NCBI RefSeq assembly: GCF_019175285.1
Contig: NC_056524.1
Location: 12,630,132 to 12,694,131, forward strand
Length of the DNA stretch: 64,000 nt
From: Sceloporus undulatus
Lineage: Eukaryota; Chordata; Lepidosauria; Squamata; Phrynosomatidae
Direction of reading: 5' to 3'
In this document: positions 34,062-45,554 of the stretch, one piece after another
Layout: every line of letters begins with the position of its first letter
How positions within the stretch are numbered: the first letter of the stretch is position 1
Made by a program: the position numbers and the translations under genes
Notes under the pieces: generated by a model
Databases searched by the model: none
Seen by the model: only the letters and a program-made list of their open reading frames with translations
What the model was told of the DNA's origin: nothing

Positions 34062-34365
34062 TGAGTATCCCTTATCCAAAATGTTTGGAACTGGAAGTGT
34101 TTTGGATTTTGAATTATTTTAATAGTAGTATTTGCATATACATATATAATAAGGTATCTTAGAGATGGGACACAAGTAAAATTCATTTATGTTTCCTATA
34201 ACTGTGTCTCTGTCTGTCTGTGTGTGTGTGTGTGTAGCCTAAAGGTATTGTATACAACATTTTGAATAATTTAGTGCATGAAACAAGTCTGTGTACACTG
34301 AACCATCAGAAAGCAAAGATTTTAGAGCATTTCAAATTTTAGAATAAGGATAAGTAAGACTCAAC
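34062..34365. mobile_element. pogo/Tigger-like MITE ('gttgagtatcccttatccaaaatg' family)
   Basis: Begins caggttgagtatcccttatcc and ends 'agaataaggataagtaagactcaac', an imperfect inverted end. Internal 'tttgcatatacatatataat', 'gcatgaaacaa' and 'gaaccatcagaaagcaaag' match a family widespread in amniotes. Confidence 0.75.
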
Positions 34366-34451
34366 TCATTATACTGCAGTTAATAGATTTCAGAAGACTT
34401 AGGGTATGTCTACACAGGCCAAACAAACCAGTTTCTTTTTATCTCTTACAG

Positions 34452-34656
34452 ATATAATACATCTCCCATGCCAAATAAAGAGAATATGTTCCAGTATTGG
34501 AAAACTATTTGTAAACCCGTTTTCAACAAGATTAAATTTGCTGTTATCCTGCAAATTGCATTTGGCACATATCTAAGCTCAAAACATCATGAAATATATC
34601 TGAAGATGCTCCAGATGCCTGAACCTGGAAGGGATACTGAAGAACTCAAAGAATAA
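34452..34656 (+). CDS. TMEM126A: TMEM126A, terminal coding exon
   Basis: Acceptor tctcttacag, open to TAA at 34654-34656. Encodes YNTSPMPNKENMFQYWKTIC, then KPVFNKIKFAVILQIAF and KMLQMPEPGRDTEELKE, aligning with human LPHKGNILSYWIRTSKPVFRK...SEPGKE. Last transmembrane helix and cytosol/matrix tail. This exon is outside the inverted duplication, occurs once, and has no frame break. With the other exons the predicted protein is about 207 residues, close to the 195 of human. The stop codon lies inside an AATAAA hexamer (34652-34657). Confidence 0.92.
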
Positions 34657-35122
34657 AACTTGAAATTGCAGTAATTTATCTCTCTCACTGCCTGTTTGTT
34701 ATACTTTAAAAGAAAATACTTATAGACAGTATTTATACTAGCTGAGGTGGCTAAAGATACCTTGCCAAGAGCAAGGAATGCTTGAAGCATTTGTAAATTT
34801 TGACAAACTAACCTGGTCCATGCCTCTCTCATTAATGTGCATAAAGGGAAAGCATTACTCTTTTGATTTCAAGATGGTTGCTTTCACTCAACTGTACCAA
34901 AATGAGTAACTTTAGCATAAGAATGCGTTCAGAAAGTCATATTTGAGAAAGTACTTCCAAAACTATATTTTTAAATACACGTTTTCATATGGCTTCATAG
35001 ATTAGATAAATGCAAAATTGGAATGCATCAGCCTAAAACCTGCAAACCCAGAAACACAATCTATAATTATTTCCCATGTTACAGGAGTAAAAGATACAGA
35101 TTCCATTCAGCTGCAAAAAGTA

Positions 35123-35323
35123 GCACAGTGGGCCCTCCCCTTATGCGGGGATCCATTCATGATCCCCCCCGTATAAGGGGAAATGCGCGTATGCTCATGT
35201 CCCATTAGAAACAATGGGGCGTGTGCATGCAGTGGCACATGCACCATTGTTTTTGCCATCACATGGCTTTTGTGTAAGCTGGAAGCTGCATCTAGTGTGC
35301 CCATGTATGGCGCGGGCACACTG
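35123..35323. mobile_element. pogo-like MITE
   Basis: Starts cagtgggccctccccttatgcgg and ends gcgcgggcacactgta-type; short inverted ends and TA flanks on the right. Internal 'cgtataaggggaaatgcgcgtatgc' echoes its left end. Confidence 0.65.
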
Positions 35324-35730
35324 TAATTTGTTCTGGACAATTTTCATCCTTTCCCCCTCCATCCCCATTAAACAAGGGAAATAAAATTCAAAGCTCCTTG
35401 TCTTGTTTGGTGAAATACAGGAAGTGAATTCGTAACCAGTACAGATTCTGATTTCCTAAAGCTTTAAATTCCCTTCACTTGCTCATCTGCACTAAGAAAT
35501 ATTCTCCCAGGGGGGGAAATCTCACATAATCTGCTCATTGGGAACAGAATGGTGGCTGCAAAATGACTGGAACCCTAAACAGAAGCATTTCAAGCTGTTT
35601 ACAACCATTTTTCTCCATGTGTGAGGAAAATGGTTCCTTAGACCTTCTAGAGGTCAGGTCACTTTTACAGGCTTATAGCATCAGAAACCTGCTGTATATT
35701 TCTAATGAAATGGTCACTCCAGTGATCTTG

Positions 35731-35970
35731 CAATAGCCACAAACTGGTGGTTAAATGCCTGTACTGCAGCCACTTATTCACAAACCATAAGATTGCGAGT
35801 TCAATACCAGCAAAAGGGCTCAAGCTCAACTCAGGCTTGCATCCTTCCAAGGTTGCTAAAACGAGTACCCAGATTGTTGGGGGCAATTAGCTTACATTTG
35901 TAAACCGCTTAGGGAGTGCTTAAGGGCACTGATAAGCGGTACAGAAATGTACTTGCTTGTTATTGCTATA
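35731..35970 (+). repeat. Sauria SINE (tRNA-derived, Bov-B-type tail)
   Basis: tRNA-like head 'gtggttaaatgcctgtactgcagcc' with B box 'gcgagttcaatacc', then 'agggctcaagctcaactcagg...catccttccaaggttg' and a Bov-B-type end 'tgtaaaccgcttagggagtgc...ataagcggtacagaaatg' with (TTGCTA)-type tail. This family is restricted to squamates and is the best taxonomic marker here. Confidence 0.9.
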
Positions 35971-36595
35971 TCTAAGCATGCAACAGGACAAAAATAAATT
36001 TAGCCATGCTTAAGGCACACAATTACATGGAACAGATTCTGTACCTGTGTGATTTTGCACATTCATTTCTTTTGATATAAACATCTAACTGAAGAACAAA
36101 GGCTTTTATAAATGACCCAGTGGTAAGACCTACATGAGCACTTGACCAGCTCAGGCAGCTGCAAGAGCACACATATCTAGTAGGACCCACCAGTGCTAAT
36201 GCCTACTCTGTTTCAACCACCAGAGAGCTCCAAACAAATGTGATCACAACATGACCAATCAGCTCCCATCTTGTCTCCAACACCAACATGGGACGTAAGG
36301 TGGCAGTTGCTCCTATCTAAAAATAGTATCTAGTGAGTTGAAGGGGCGGGGGAGGCACAGGTTACTCATTGGCCACTGTAGTACTGCTGGAGTCCACTAA
36401 AGCACAGTCCTAGCTCTGCCTAGTGGGCTTCTTTTTGTGTTTGCTTGCCACTGAACCATCCCTACATGGCAAGAACTAGTGTGAATGGCATTGTTTTGGT
36501 TAATCCCAACTACACTAGACCGAATCAACTGTTGAATGATGAGTCAACACACAAGTAAATTCATCTGATTCAACATTAGCCCAAAACAGATGGGG

Positions 36596-36860
36596 ACATG
36601 GGGTTGGCTTCTGACTGCCCTGGGGCTGTGACATTTAGACACACACCCCTAGAGCGCCTGGAAGCTGCTAAGGCGCCCAAAACCAGCTCAAAAAGAGTGG
36701 ATCTTTTCCATTCTTTTCTGCAGTTCATTTGGAACCATGGCAGGAGGCATTCTCAGGGTAATCAGGCCAGGAACAGCTTCTGGCCGCTCCTTCGTGCCCA
36801 TCTATTTCACCCCATTTTTACTGGGGGATGGGTTTTACAATAGGATTTAGACCCATATGA
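36596..36860. other. GC-richer segment of unknown nature
   Basis: Stands out from AT-rich surroundings. An 81-codon open frame (36598-36843, +) covers it (SDCPGAVTFRHTPLERLEAA...), with no known family and no splice context. More likely an old interspersed repeat than a gene. Confidence 0.3.
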
Positions 36861-39660
36861 GACAGGAATAAGGCCCTGACACTCTTAAGCAACTGTAGGT
36901 AATGCTTCATCCTTGTCATTCACTTTCCATAAGGCTCAGCATCTCTGGGAGATCCCTGTACCCTTCTCTAAGCTCAGAAGATTAACACTGCCCCCCTCCT
37001 CCCTTTGGCAAATGGTATTCATGGATACCTCCTGCAGTGCCCTTTGCCTGACTGACATTTTAACCTACCTTGCTAAAATATTTTTATTCGTGTCAGTCTT
37101 CCAATTAGAATAATGCATAACTTGAACTCAAAAAGTTTTCATTTTTTCAACTGTTCTTACTCTCCCAACCAGAGTAAGATAGATGTCTTAATTTTGCCAG
37201 TGTATGGATCAATGCATAACACATTGATCTTATCGCCAACAATGTGAACGGCCAACAGGCAGGACGGCTACTTTATGCAGACCTCACCCAGGGTTCACAG
37301 TTTAAGCAGCAGCACCCAAGCTAAACACATGAAGTGCCTGGCAGGCCAGAAGAAGTAATATCTAACATACTCTGCCTCAATCAGTACCTCGCGCTGCTCC
37401 AGTTTGCAAAGTCCTACCATCAAGTCCCAAAACAGTACAACTGGAATTACAAGCTATTTTGCAAACTCCTTCTGGCCAATGTCAAATAGTATATTTTCAT
37501 CTTGCATTAATGCAATTCTTATTTCAAGTGTTGAAGCCTTCTCAAGAGCTACTTACCTATAAGGTTCTGATTTTTGTCATGTTTAAATGATATGTTATGA
37601 TCATGCAAATTCTTTTAAATAAATACAGAAAATGTCTACATTTTAAAAACTCAAAGGACTAACTTTGTAAAGAGATGGGCAACTGTAGCCTTGTAGATAG
37701 ATGTTTTCAGACAGCTATTCAACTGATCCCTCAGCACACTGTCTGTTGCCTAGGACTGGTGAGAGTTGCAGTACAATATTTGTATGGTCGCAATTGCCTG
37801 TTTCTGACCTAAAACATGTCCCCCAATAAACCTTTAGGGATACAGAGGTAAAAGAAAAAAGATTCTGGGACAACATTATTCCACTATTTTCAATTAGAAG
37901 GCAAATAACCTTACCTAAAATATATGCAAACTGTTTTTGCACAAAATTCCAAAAACTGAAGGAAAGATGTCTCTTTTTAATTAAATGGCACACTAATAGT
38001 AACTCAGTATCCATTTTGTTGGATGCCAATTTGAGACATGGCTCTCCACAATTAGTTTGATGCCATCTCTCTGGGTAGCTTATAAGTTGCCGAAAAATTA
38101 TTCTCCCCACGATACTACTAAGCTGTTTAAAAGAAAAGAATAAAACAAGAGAGGTTAATTTGCAGTATCAAGATACATACACTCACACAGTTACATCACA
38201 TTTCAGGAGTGACAAAACAGGTGGTATAATGAGTCCCATAAGAATTACAATACAAAAAGACTTAGGAAGTTGAGGTATCTGCAATCTTATTATAAGTGTA
38301 TCAGATACTGATACAAGTCACCTACTACTGTATTAATAATTCCATATCATTCCTGGAACACTTCACACTTTTGTCCAGTATGTCTAAATTATGCACTTAC
38401 TGGTGGAGAGTGGGATTTTCAAACAATAAGCATGAATACCACCACTTTTAATCATATTTGCCAAAGTCTTTCCTGGAGATGCCTTTTAGGTGGCACACTA
38501 TTAGTTTCAATTACACAACGTGCGTTGCATAATGGCCCTAACACTTGTATTTATCTTTTGACTGAATTTTATTCTTTTAATGAGAGTTGTTTTAATATTG
38601 TACTAGTTTAACACTATTTTAACGTACACTCTTGTATGTTTTTAATTGTACTGTCTTAATTTGCAAGCCACTTTGTTTCCCAATTTTGGTGGGAAAGGAG
38701 AATATAAATAAATAAATAAATATAACAACAACAATATTCATTTATTCAGTCCAATCAAGATTATCTAAGAAACCTTTGATTACAAAATGCCTCAGGAATT
38801 CTGTAGCATATGGACAGAGCATCTATTTAACTCACAGACCCAGTATGGATTTAGCCAGGAGATTTTTCAATATAGACAGCACAACCAATTTAATAAATAC
38901 TAGTGTTTCAAATAAAGGTTGTGCCATGATAAGACTTGACACTCTGCCCATGATCATATGACTCAGATTACTAAGATTTCTTTTCCGAGATTGTCCTTAA
39001 AGGACAGGCTATGATGAAGATTAACACCTAATCTTCAACAGATTACTGAACTAAAATCTTCTGCTATATCCACATTCTCATTTTTGTTCAGCTACATAAA
39101 GCATTGAAGAAATTCCATTTTGAAAGACTGGCTATAACGAATAAGGTTTGGGACTAGGATAAGGGGGGAAACTGTTCAAAAAGCAATTCTACCATGCAAT
39201 TTGTTGGGTTACACTTGGCCTAACCCATATCACTGCATTTGTTTCAGGAATAAAATGTGAATGAGGAAAACCATATATACCACCTTGAACATCTTTGAGG
39301 AAAGACAAGTGGACAGATAGATAATTTATGGTAAAGCAATGGTCAAGCCAAAGTGTTGCAAAAGTAGTTGTTGTTTTTAATGACAATCAATATAAGAGAA
39401 ATTAAGTAGGTTCTGCACGGTGATTAAATTCACACTGCAGTCACGCCATGTATTCCCATAGTAAACATATCAAACAAAACAATGCATAAATTGTTAAAAG
39501 CCAACACTAATGTCAAAAGGAAGTATCTGCAGAATACTGCTGTTCAATTCTTATGTTTGTTAACAATTCCTTAAATTATGTTTGCATTTAACTGAGGGAT
39601 CAAGAGGCTATAAAGCAAGCTGAATTATACAGGTTCTGGAAGAAGGTAATTTTGACCAAA
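36861..39660. other. Unique AT-rich DNA, no gene seen
   Basis: Repeat-poor compared with the flanks. Open frames are short (largest 131 codons at 37715-38110, -) and without recognisable motifs. Could include distal 3' UTR of CREBZF transcripts reading leftward, or unannotated non-coding RNA; neither is shown. Confidence 0.4.
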
Positions 39661-39664
39661 TTTG

Positions 39665-39870
39665 CGCCTGCGCATGCGCCTTCAAGTCCCTGTCAACTTA
39701 TTGCAACCTCAAGGTTTTCTTAGATAAGGGATACTAGGGTGCTTTGGCTGTTTCCTTCCTCTAAAATATAGGCTACAGCACCTGGGATTCATTGGTGGTC
39801 TCCCATCCAAGTACTAACCAGGATAGCCCTGCTTAGCTTTCAAGATCTGGTGCCTTTAGGATAGTTAGGC
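39665..39870 (-). repeat. 5S rRNA-derived SINE
   Basis: On the minus strand the head reads as 5S rRNA: the plus strand shows 'ctcccatccaagtactaaccagg' with 'ccctgcttagctttc' and 'aggctacagcacctggg', the exact complement order of the 5S gene 3' half. The body ends with 'gacagggacttgaaggcgcatgcgc', a tail like that of the tRNA-type SINEs in this window. It is a SINE3-type element, not a functional 5S gene. Confidence 0.88.
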
Positions 39871-39899
39871 CTTTTGAACAAATTTATTGTGTCAATATC

Positions 39900-40430
39900 A
39901 GCTGAGCCAGCATGGTGTGATTTGAGTGCTGGACTATGACTCTGGAGATCAGGGTCCAACTGCCAGCTCAACCATAAAACCCACTGGATGAACTTGGGCA
40001 AGTCACATGCTCTCAGCCTCAGGGAAAGGCAACAGCAAACCACCTGAGGAAAGACTTAGGGAGCTGGGTATGTTTAGCCTGGAGGAGAGAAGGTTAAGAG
40101 GTGATATAATAGCCCTGTTTAAATACTTGAAGGGATGCCATATTGAGGAGGGAGCAATGGATTCAAGCTCCAGGAAAAGAGATTCCACCTTAACATTAGG
40201 AGGAACTTTCTGACAGTAAGGGCTGTTTGAGTGGAACAAACTCCCTCAGCGTGTTATGGAGTCTCCTTCCTTGGAGGTCTTTAAACAGAGGAAAAATAGC
40301 CAACTGTTAGAGATGGTTTGATTGTGATTTCCTGCACGGCAGAATGGGGTTGGACTGGATGGCCCTTGTGCTCTCTTCCAACTCTATGATTTCTCTGAAC
40401 GACAGCTTCGACTTGAAGGCACAGCACCAT
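39900..40430 (+). repeat. tRNA-type SINE interrupted by a CR1 end
   Basis: SINE head and body at 39900-40048 ('gccagcatggtgtgatttgagtgc'), then CR1 3' end at about 40048-40395 ('gaaagacttagggagctgg' to 'ggccct...ctctatg'), then SINE tail ('cgacttgaaggcacagcacc') to 40430. Nested insertion: CR1 landed in the SINE. Confidence 0.8.
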
Positions 40431-43400
40431 CACCACATTAGTTACTGCAGCACTCCAATGATAGTCATTATCTCGTGTAGGCACTATTACATGAAAACTC
40501 TAACTTCTTAATGGCCGAAGAAAGAAGATGTGCCTGGAATGTATCTTAATTCATTTTCTACACTGATGGGAGTTATGCTCTCCTCTTCCCATTCCGCATT
40601 AACTTATTTTTTAAATTTTGCTGTGCCCTGTCCTGAAGTTACCATTGGGGTTGAAAAGACACTATACACATTTTATAATTTAATAACTACGAAAGGAAGA
40701 GGGAGGGGGGAACAAAATGTGGCAGCACCTTTAAGACTAAATGGTTTTTGTTTTTCCATAAGCTTTCATGGACATAAACCGTTTCTTTAGATCTATGCCT
40801 TCCTCCTTAGCATGGCTACTTCTTTCAACTCTATGTAAAAATAACCCTTAACATAACCTGAATATTGCCAATGAATAATAAATAACATTCTTAGCAGCAG
40901 CATTAATCCATATCCATTCAGACCAAAATGTAAGAAAGTGTAATCCCTCGAGAGAAGCCAGTGTTGATTTCACCCTGTATAACCCAAAGCCAGTAACTTT
41001 TCATTTAAATTTAGTAACTTAGGATAAAAAAAATTGTTTGAGTCTTTAACTGGAAGATAAATACATCTTTTTTATTATGACATTGTGTTCTTATAAGAAT
41101 GACAGCACTAGTCACACAGAAATATTCATACATTTTTCAAGTACTGTTAGATTATTCAGTTCAAGGCTTCCATTTCAAGAAATATTAAACAATATCCACC
41201 AATTGATTAGCAAGATAAGGAAAAAAAGTTGTAATTCTATTTGGCTTCAACATGCATCCAGAGGCACTAAAATCCCTGCAGTAATATTTCTGGGGTTTTG
41301 CTAAGCAAATGTGTCACTTGCACTTGTTTAGGAATTAGCAACTGTTCCACTTGTATTCAAATGCAACACCGTATTCAAGAGACAATGACACAAGATGGTT
41401 GAAGGACCCAGAATGTTTTTATCCAACTGTTTTGCTTGTACAGTACAAAAGAAAAGGAGAGGACAATTTCCACTCTCACATCAATGTAACATTAATAAAG
41501 TGCCTATTGTGAAAAGTAACCAAAAAAATGCAGCAACTTCAGAAAATATGCACCAAAGTATGTGCCAAAAATAACAAACCACTCAACTGGAGAGAGGTAC
41601 TAGACAATAATACTAAGAAATTAAAATATAAAAAGTCACAATCATTAGGGAACAAGGATGATAAACTGCTCCCATCCAAAAAATAATGTGCAGAATACTG
41701 AACAAAACTACAAAAAACCTCCCTGACATAGTTTCCATAAGTGACACTTATGTTCAGTCTGCCAACCATTGACACAGGTATCTATCTTAAAAGGACCTTC
41801 TTAAAAGGGATTCTATTAACAGTGAACAGATTATGATGCTCTAGATACTAACCAGCAAAAGGATTACTCTCTGGTTCCGACCTTTAGAAAAGGTGTGATT
41901 CATCTTGTATTGAGGGCAAATATACCACAGCAAATTATCAATGCTCACATTCATATCAATTAGCAGAACCTAGATTTAACTCACAAAATTCACCACTAAG
42001 ATAAAGCTGGTGGTCTTCACTATGCTTAGTGAAAGAAGGATTTAGCCCATCAGATGGCAATATGAATATACAGCAAACTGATAAGTGAGAAAATGTATGC
42101 TTTTTACCATGTTACTCTTCACAATAGTACTGTACTAATGTTCTTGATAGGCTGGATTAGTTACTCAGTCATTCACATTACTCTGGCGTGGATTTAAAGT
42201 AAATCCAGCAAATGCCCTGTTACCTTTCCCCCCTTTTTCTCATACTACCTTTTAAAACAAAGCAGGAAGTGTGGCAGCAGCTGGTCCCGTCTCTTCTGCC
42301 CCAAGACAGCTGTATCCACTTCAGCATAAAAAAAAACAAGGATGCTAAATACACATATACTCTGTTAAACAGCAAGGTTTCACAAAGAAGTACATCTTCT
42401 TGCAACTCATGAACTCGACTTGATTCTGAGAAGAGAGCATGCATTTAATTGGAGAAAACCTCCTTCATTACTTTGAACTCAACACAAATGTTAGAATAAA
42501 AAGTATATTGACTAGCCTCCTTTAAGGAGACTTTTCCCAGATTTAACATTCTTTGTGAAACCTCACTTTACATTTATTTTTTACAACCCTCAGTTCCCCA
42601 ATGTACAGAAATTTATTTCGTGTTTTTTAAATACAAACAGAAAATGATGATGAAGGGAAAAGTATGGTGCTGGCCCAAGACCAACCAAACGATGGTTTAG
42701 AAACTTCTCCTCAACTTTGGACATGGACATCTGCATGAACACTGAAGAGTTTACCTACTTTTCCTCTCATTGAATTGTGAAAACATACAACTGGCATTCC
42801 AATATATTTTATTATAATTCAGTGGAATGACAGCTGCTAGTTTAACCTATCTTATAAGAGATATAACAATCAAAAAGGAAATTGGGGTAAAAATTTGTTC
42901 TTTCATTTTTCAAATCAAGAATTGAACTTAAACAATTTAAATTTGCTGCAGTTTCCAAACTATATACACCTGTGCAGTGAAAAACCAAGGTGCTTTCAGA
43001 AACCTGTGTTAAATACAGCTGAAGCTTCTTAATTTATATTTTCAGAAGGACCAGCAAGACAAGAAGGACCCAACTTTTAAGTCAGCAACTTGGTAGCCTT
43101 GGTTGACCATTATTGCCCCATGTTTCACTAAATGTGGAAATTGCAGTTCCCATTAAAGTTAAAAAAAAATTCATTCTGTAGAATGTAATGTGACAATATA
43201 CATTATAATGTTATATTATATTACTGGAGAAATCTACGTATGAGGCTTATTTGTGCCTCTGAAGATGTATCCCCAGCATCTCATTTAACAAGCTGGTCTT
43301 GATACTCCTTTCTCTAGAAACATACATTGCCAAACATACAATTTAGCAGCAAATGTTTTGGTAGTTTATTTAACCCGCTGTGCAGAAATATTACATTAAA

Positions 43401-43580
43401 TAACTTCCAGACATGTCCTGATAAGCACATGTCAGAAAAGAAGAATGAAAGGGAAAGGCTATGCTAATCTGAGTAACCGTTTCTTTTCGTCAGGATTAAC
43501 TGATTCTACACAAAGCCTCCAGCGTTTCTCAACACTTTTAAAGAATGGTCCAGGCCAAATAATTATTTTTTAAAAAATTC
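40431..43580. other. Unique AT-rich DNA, no gene seen
   Basis: Includes one fragment of the 'ggcagcacctttaagactaa...ataagctttcatgg' repeat (about 40715-40800). Otherwise no repeat family or exon recognised. Low repeat content and position 3' of CREBZF would fit a long UTR or conserved non-coding DNA, unproven. Confidence 0.4.
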
Positions 43581-43599
43581 AGACTACGTATCAATGCAA

Positions 43600-43709
43600 A
43601 GCTGTCTGACACCACATTATGGGAATATTATTGGATCCTTACCAGGTTGCGAGGTGGAAAACGACTTTTCTTTTAACCCCTACACAACGGAGCCTGGCAG
43701 GGCAAGCAC
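43600..43709 (-). other. Possible 3' exon of CREBZF
   Basis: On the minus strand an acceptor tttctcttttag precedes gtgcttgccctgccaggc. A GTAGGG donor overlaps the CREBZF stop codon (44749-44754). Joining them would replace the stop and give KMCLPCQAPLCRG before TAA. Purely a splice-site inference. The 43590-43640 stretch also resembles 51310-51365, so it may instead be a repeat. Confidence 0.2.
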
Positions 43710-44134
43710 CTAAAAGAGAAACTGTCAGAGAAGTTTAATAGTAATGTATAACAGAGGTGTCACAATTTCACATGCACGTTTGTGTGTGTGTGTGTGTGTT
43801 TTAACTGCCCGCTGGGTGAAACGCAGTTACTATTTTTGCTCTCAAATCTGTCCAAGGGCAGAGGTCGAAGTTTGTGGCCAAGAAGACCTGGACAGATCCG
43901 CAAGTGGGCCTTAGCACTGGCAAACCCACACTTTTTCGGATCATGTTCCATGCCAGTTTTGAGGCCAGTATCCAAAACCACACCAACCTGCACATCAGCG
44001 CAAGAGACAGAGACACACATCCTTGGTTATTAGGACACTGTGGGGCATACTTTACACACCACAAACTGGAACCTCGGGACGATTCTCTCCGTTCGCATGC
44101 ACACTGCCAGGGTTTGCAAATATTCTCACCCTTG

Positions 44135-44372
44135 TGAAGTCAAAGGCTTTGACGGCCTGCATTCATAGACTTTTGTGGGGGTTTGGGGGCTATGTAGCCA
44201 TGTTCTAGAAGGGTTTGTTAACGTTTCCCCAGCATCTGTGGCTGGCATCTTCAGATAACCTGGATGTTCAGAGAATCTGAAGATGGCAGCCACAGATGCA
44301 GGCGAAACGTCAGGAACAGACTCTTCTAGAACATGGCCACATAGCCCCCAAAACCCCCACAAAAGTCTATTC
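44135..44372. mobile_element. Fold-back MITE, sister of 3538-3738
   Basis: 'gaagtcaaaggctttgacgg' start, arms 'ccatgttctagaagggtttg' and 'cagactcttctagaacatgg', centre near 44255-44270. Arms less perfect than in the 3538 copy. Confidence 0.8.
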
Positions 44373-44448
44373 TTACCCTCATTGCAGGTATTCTTTGTCT
44401 TCCTCTGCTGAGAAAGGGAGGCACTGCCATTGAGTGCCAGTTTGCTGC

Positions 44449-44700
44449 CTAACCCCCCCCCCCCCCCACTTCTGCTTCCACCCCCCCCACTTCTCTTTCT
44501 TCCTTCTTCCTTCTCTCCATCCATTTGACTGCCTCTTCCAGTAAAGCAGCCCCTGGGTAGATGGAGGCAGGCAAGAAGGCAGCCAGGGCTTTCACATTTC
44601 TATGTTCCTTCCTTCCTTCTTTCTCTCCATCCATCCGACTGCCTCCTCCTCTAAAGCAACTCCCTGGATGGATGGAGGCAGAGGCAAGGGACACCCAGAG
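44449..44700. repeat. Low-complexity and local duplication 3' of CREBZF
   Basis: Poly-C runs at 44453-44467 and 44481-44488. Two copies of 'ttctctccatccat..gactgcctcttcc..taaagcagc' (about 44511-44575 and 44628-44685) form a direct duplication of about 115-base period within the presumed 3' UTR. Confidence 0.7.
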
Positions 44701-44750
44701 AGCCATTACATTGTTTTCTGTGCAGGAGAAGAGGAGCAGAATACTTGACC

Positions 44751-45554
44751 CTACATTTTGGAGGAAGAAGCAGCAGCAGCAGCAGCAGCATCGGAGGCCT
44801 CTGCAAAGGAGAAGCTGGCCGCCCTCCTGGCGCAAATGGCGCAGAACTCCACAGAGACCTGGTCCTGGTCCACATGGAGGCAGATCCCACTGGAAGAAGA
44901 AAGAGACGGCGCAGCCGGCCCTCTTGTGTCCTCCATCTCCTCCTCCTCCTCCTCCTCGTCCTCTCCGTCCTCCATCTCTTCCTCGACGGGGACAGGCAAG
45001 GCGTAGTCGTGGTCGCTGCTCCCCCAGGGAAGCCGCCTCTCTCCGTCCTCCAAGAGGCTGCTGCGGACCCTCAGCCCCGCTCCCCCGGCCAGGCGCCCCA
45101 GCAGCCTCCCCACGGCGCTCTGGTTGGCCAGCACGGCCCTCAGGTACCCGGTCTCCCGCTCCAGGCCCCGCAGGCGGCGGCAGAGGCCTCGGTTGCGCTC
45201 CTTCAGGCGCCGGTTCTCGGAGGCCAGGCTCTGCAGCCGCGCCTCCAGCCCCGAGACGTACTGCTTCTTCTTCTGGCGGTTGAGGCGGGCGGCGGCGGCG
45301 GCCTTCAGGCGGTGGCTGCTCGGCCTCCTGGGCGAGGCCTCCGGGGCCGGGAGAGCGGGCCCTCCTCCGCCCGCCAAGGCCTCCAGCCAGTCCAGCTCCA
45401 GCTCCGACGCGGAAAGGAGGCCCTCCTCCTCGGCGCCGCCGAAGTGAAAGAAGGCCGCCTCGTGCCTGGGCTCGGCCTCCTCGGGGCTCCCGGCGCTCTC
45501 CGGGCTGCCGTTGCCGGGCGGAGAGGCCAGGAGCTGGGCCAGGCTGTGGCGCAT
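44751..45554 (-). CDS. CREBZF: CREBZF (Zhangfei), bZIP transcription regulator
   Basis: Single open frame of 267 residues starting MRHSLAQLLASP, as human CREBZF starts MRHSLTKLLAAS. It is a nuclear regulator that binds HCF-1 and cellular bZIP proteins and acts in the unfolded-protein response. Visible: acidic region with ELELDWLEAL (51-60); basic region AAAAARLNRQKKKQY (85-99), lacking the canonical bZIP asparagine pattern as in the family; leucine heptads at 103, 110, 117, 124, 131, 138; HCF-1-binding DHDY at 181-184 followed by ALPV; a Glu/Asp run (191-209); conserved ICLHVDQDQVSVEFC (224-238); a seven-Ala run and SSSKM end. Shorter than the 354-residue human form, mainly in the linker before the bZIP. 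Antisense long frames over this exon are CpG shadows. Confidence 0.96.
   Translation of the reverse strand: MRHSLAQLLASPPGNGSPESAGSPEEAEPRHEAAFFHFGGAEEEGLLSASELELDWLEALAGGGGPALPAPEASPRRPSSHRLKAAAAARLNRQKKKQYVSGLEARLQSLASENRRLKERNRGLCRRLRGLERETGYLRAVLANQSAVGRLLGRLAGGAGLRVRSSLLEDGERRLPWGSSDHDYALPVPVEEEMEDGEDEEEEEEEMEDTRGPAAPSLSSSSGICLHVDQDQVSVEFCAICARRAASFSFAEASDAAAAAAASSSKM

Larger units (their letters stand above)
32691..34451 (+). other. TMEM126A last intron
   Basis: Arm pairing with B stops at 33052. Beyond it the intron carries three pogo-like pieces (33432-33560, 33663-34022, 34062-34365) and a short (GT)n. No coding signal. Confidence 0.7.
34657..36595. other. Downstream of TMEM126A: 3' UTR candidate plus repeats
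   Basis: Immediately after the stop may lie a short UTR. Further on are a pogo-like MITE (35123-35323) and a Sauria SINE (35731-35970). No gene is supported. Confidence 0.45.

Noticed and set aside
39768-39865. Functional 5S rRNA gene
   Set aside because: Only part of the 5S sequence, diverged, and fused to a SINE tail.
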